From: Mactromeris polynyma
Lineage: Eukaryota > Mollusca > Bivalvia > Venerida > Mactridae
Direction of reading: 5' to 3'
NCBI GenBank assembly: GCA_032209605.1
Contig: JASFXZ010000001.1
Coordinates: 38,320,619 to 38,384,618 of the forward strand
Length of the DNA: 64,000 nucleotides
The notes beneath the pieces were generated by a model. That model was not told where the DNA came from. It did no database searches and saw nothing but the letters and a program-made list of their open reading frames with translations. A program made the translations under genes and the position numbers. Shown here in pieces: positions 62,167 to 64,000 of this stretch (the stretch's first letter is position 1; each line of letters starts with the position of its first letter).

Positions 62167-64000
62167 TCGGTGGATTACGTGGTGTTAATGTATCGTTCCT
62201 GATTTATGTAATTATGATCTTTATCACCATAAGCAGAGTGCTTCAAAACCTCTCATGGCTTTTAGAGTCAGCGGCACGCTGAAAACTGCTAGGTCTTCAA
62301 TATTAATGGCTGTATTTCATATTTTGCGAAGAAATAATGACATCTTCCTGTTAACTTTTATTAACAAAGGGTGTAAGCTGTGGAAAATCAATGCTTTAAT
62401 GACAGCATTGAGAATATTCTGGATATTTCATGTCGTCATTTCGTAACACTGTCTTATGATTTCGGAAGTCATACAATTTCACTTTGGAGAAAATCGAAAG
62501 TCTTGAGTGATGTCCCAAGCGGTGTTATTATTTTTGTTATTTCATGTTCTTCCTCTCGGTGGGAAATTCAAGTATACTGGTGAATTAGTGGAGAGTGAAG
62601 CTGACAATTGAAAAAAAGTGGAAAACCTACTTTCTAAGAAACGGTTATCTATCAAATGTCGTAGCGTTTCCAAATGTGTTGTGCAAAAAAATATCAGGCA
62701 TTTCAATGCTTTAAGCATTCTGGGTTTGAGAAGATTGTAATAGCTATGGCGGTTGCACAGTTGACATGAACTTTCCAAGCAAACTTTGTAGAGAAAAACA
62801 CTTTGTAGCTGCTCAGAAGACATTGCTTCTCTTGTCGAATTGTTACAGGCTTCTGACAAAATTGCCAAGGGGAGGAACTTGCTTGTACGCGTATCTGTTT
62901 ACGTCATTGGCAGGAATCTGCGATCCGTATTTTAGATCTTATACAAGCTCACCATAGCTAGTATCTCCATATGTGTATATATTCTTGCAAATCACACTTT
63001 GTGGAACAAACCATTCACACGTTGGTCATATTGATTTACCTTACTTTGTTTGTATAATATAATTATTACTCATAGAAATGTTAGTTCCCTATGACAATAG
63101 GAATGGTTTTGCTAATTTCAAGCTTGTATAGGCATTCGCTACTCTCCAAGAAAAAAGACATATTCAGTCGTTGGCATAGAGCGGAGATTATTCACTGCTA
63201 ATATTAAATTATTTCTGTGCGTCTATCTCCGATAGAGGTCCTATCATTATTTGACAAGCGAATGATGAGCAAAACCCAGCAATCCAATAATCAAATGAGG
63301 CAACATTAAAAACCTCTTGTCAGCTTCGCATCGCAAAATGATTGAAACCCTTGACATGTTTTTCATAAAAACAGCATTGAAAAGTGGGCAGTAAATTACC
63401 AAGAATTTTCTAACAATGCGCCGGGTCGATGGTTGATGAGAGCGAATAAAAGACCCTGGACTTGGGGAATTGCAGAGGCCGTGATAGTTTGATCTTGTTT
63501 TTGTTGTATACGACCAGTATGTCAACAAAATGTTATCAAACGAAAAAATGAACAAATGCTACGTTCTGATTAAAAGCAAGCAGAGAGAGGCAACACAAAT
63601 GTGGCTTTGTAATCTCGTCTTGACAGTTGGACAAAATGCAGACGCACAAATTTATGTTCCCGTAGAGAAATATGGGCTTGGAATAAAAAACAATCTTTGA
63701 GGAGTTAATGCCTTATGGAATACGGAAAACTAGTTTTATCATGATATTTAGGAGACAGTTTGCCGAAACGAAATTGTGCTAGAATATGTACATGTACTTA
63801 GTTAAAACATCGATAAATTTGCATTATTAAAGAATTCAATAATTATGTATTTCTCAGTATTTATCGAAAACTTTAGTTTGTAATATCTTTCAGGCAGGGT
63901 TTTTACAGGTTTGCCGTTGCGTAACATGGTCAAACAAGATCTTTTGAATATGAACTACATTGCAACTGTTCGTATAAAGACGACGTAGCCAATGTTGCAA

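Larger units (their letters stand above)
59530..64000. other. Upstream side of the RCC1 gene; no further exon found
   Basis: The missing first blade of the propeller should be upstream on the minus strand. I looked for a GxVFxFG strand followed by CGxxH and did not see one. The region holds the repeat relic at 61.7-61.9 kb and short frames of up to 108 codons (62542-62868 and 63247-63555, minus) without recognisable domains. Confidence 0.45.

Overview
The window looks like intron-rich, AT-rich invertebrate nuclear DNA, most likely from a mollusc (a bivalve would fit). The basis is spliceosomal introns with GT-AG borders, many Pol III (tRNA-derived) SINEs whose tail resembles a type I associate with molluscan genomes, TIR/foldback elements, large minisatellites and very little coding DNA. 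The taxon is inferred from repeat style and not proven. No prokaryotic operon, CRISPR array or intact virus was seen.

One gene can be reconstructed with confidence. It is on the minus strand and runs from at least 59529 down to a TAG stop at 43770..43768. Eleven exons join in one open frame, with matching phase at every junction, into about 877 residues. Residues 1-322 are RCC1-type beta-propeller repeats. Residues 323-877 are a Ser/Pro/Arg/Lys-rich, probably disordered tail. The layout resembles RPGR-like RCC1 proteins, but orthology is unproven. The first blade and the start codon lie upstream, in DNA I could not resolve or beyond the window.

The introns of this gene carry much of the structure: a 42-bp array with TGACGTAA sites (45.7-46.0 kb), a SINE (49.87-50.1 kb), a 259-bp foldback element with 68-bp arms (50698-50956), a 1-kb GC-rich TIR element inserted into a tRNA-Thr-like Pol III unit (51.5-52.7 kb), a second tRNA-like sequence (53.1 kb) and a 46/53-bp minisatellite (53.8-54.8 kb).

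The rest (1-43 kb and 59.6-64 kb) is mostly noncoding. It holds a 34-bp minisatellite (2.5-3.7 kb), a 2.6-kb satellite of 23/25-bp units (16.4-19.0 kb), several SINEs or tRNA-like heads (5.0-5.2, 12.7, 20.9, 28.8, 30.6 kb), foldback/MITE-like elements (32.0, 41.5, 42.5 kb), a LINE reverse-transcriptase tail fragment (33.1 kb), G homopolymers, and two weakly supported isolated exons (31.8 kb plus, 34.9 kb minus). Clusters of TGACC/GGTCA pentamers recur across the window. I found no convincing new protein system. The most unusual items are the nested insertion at 51.5-52.7 kb, the satellite organisation, and the one-blade-per-exon RCC1 gene with its unassigned tail.
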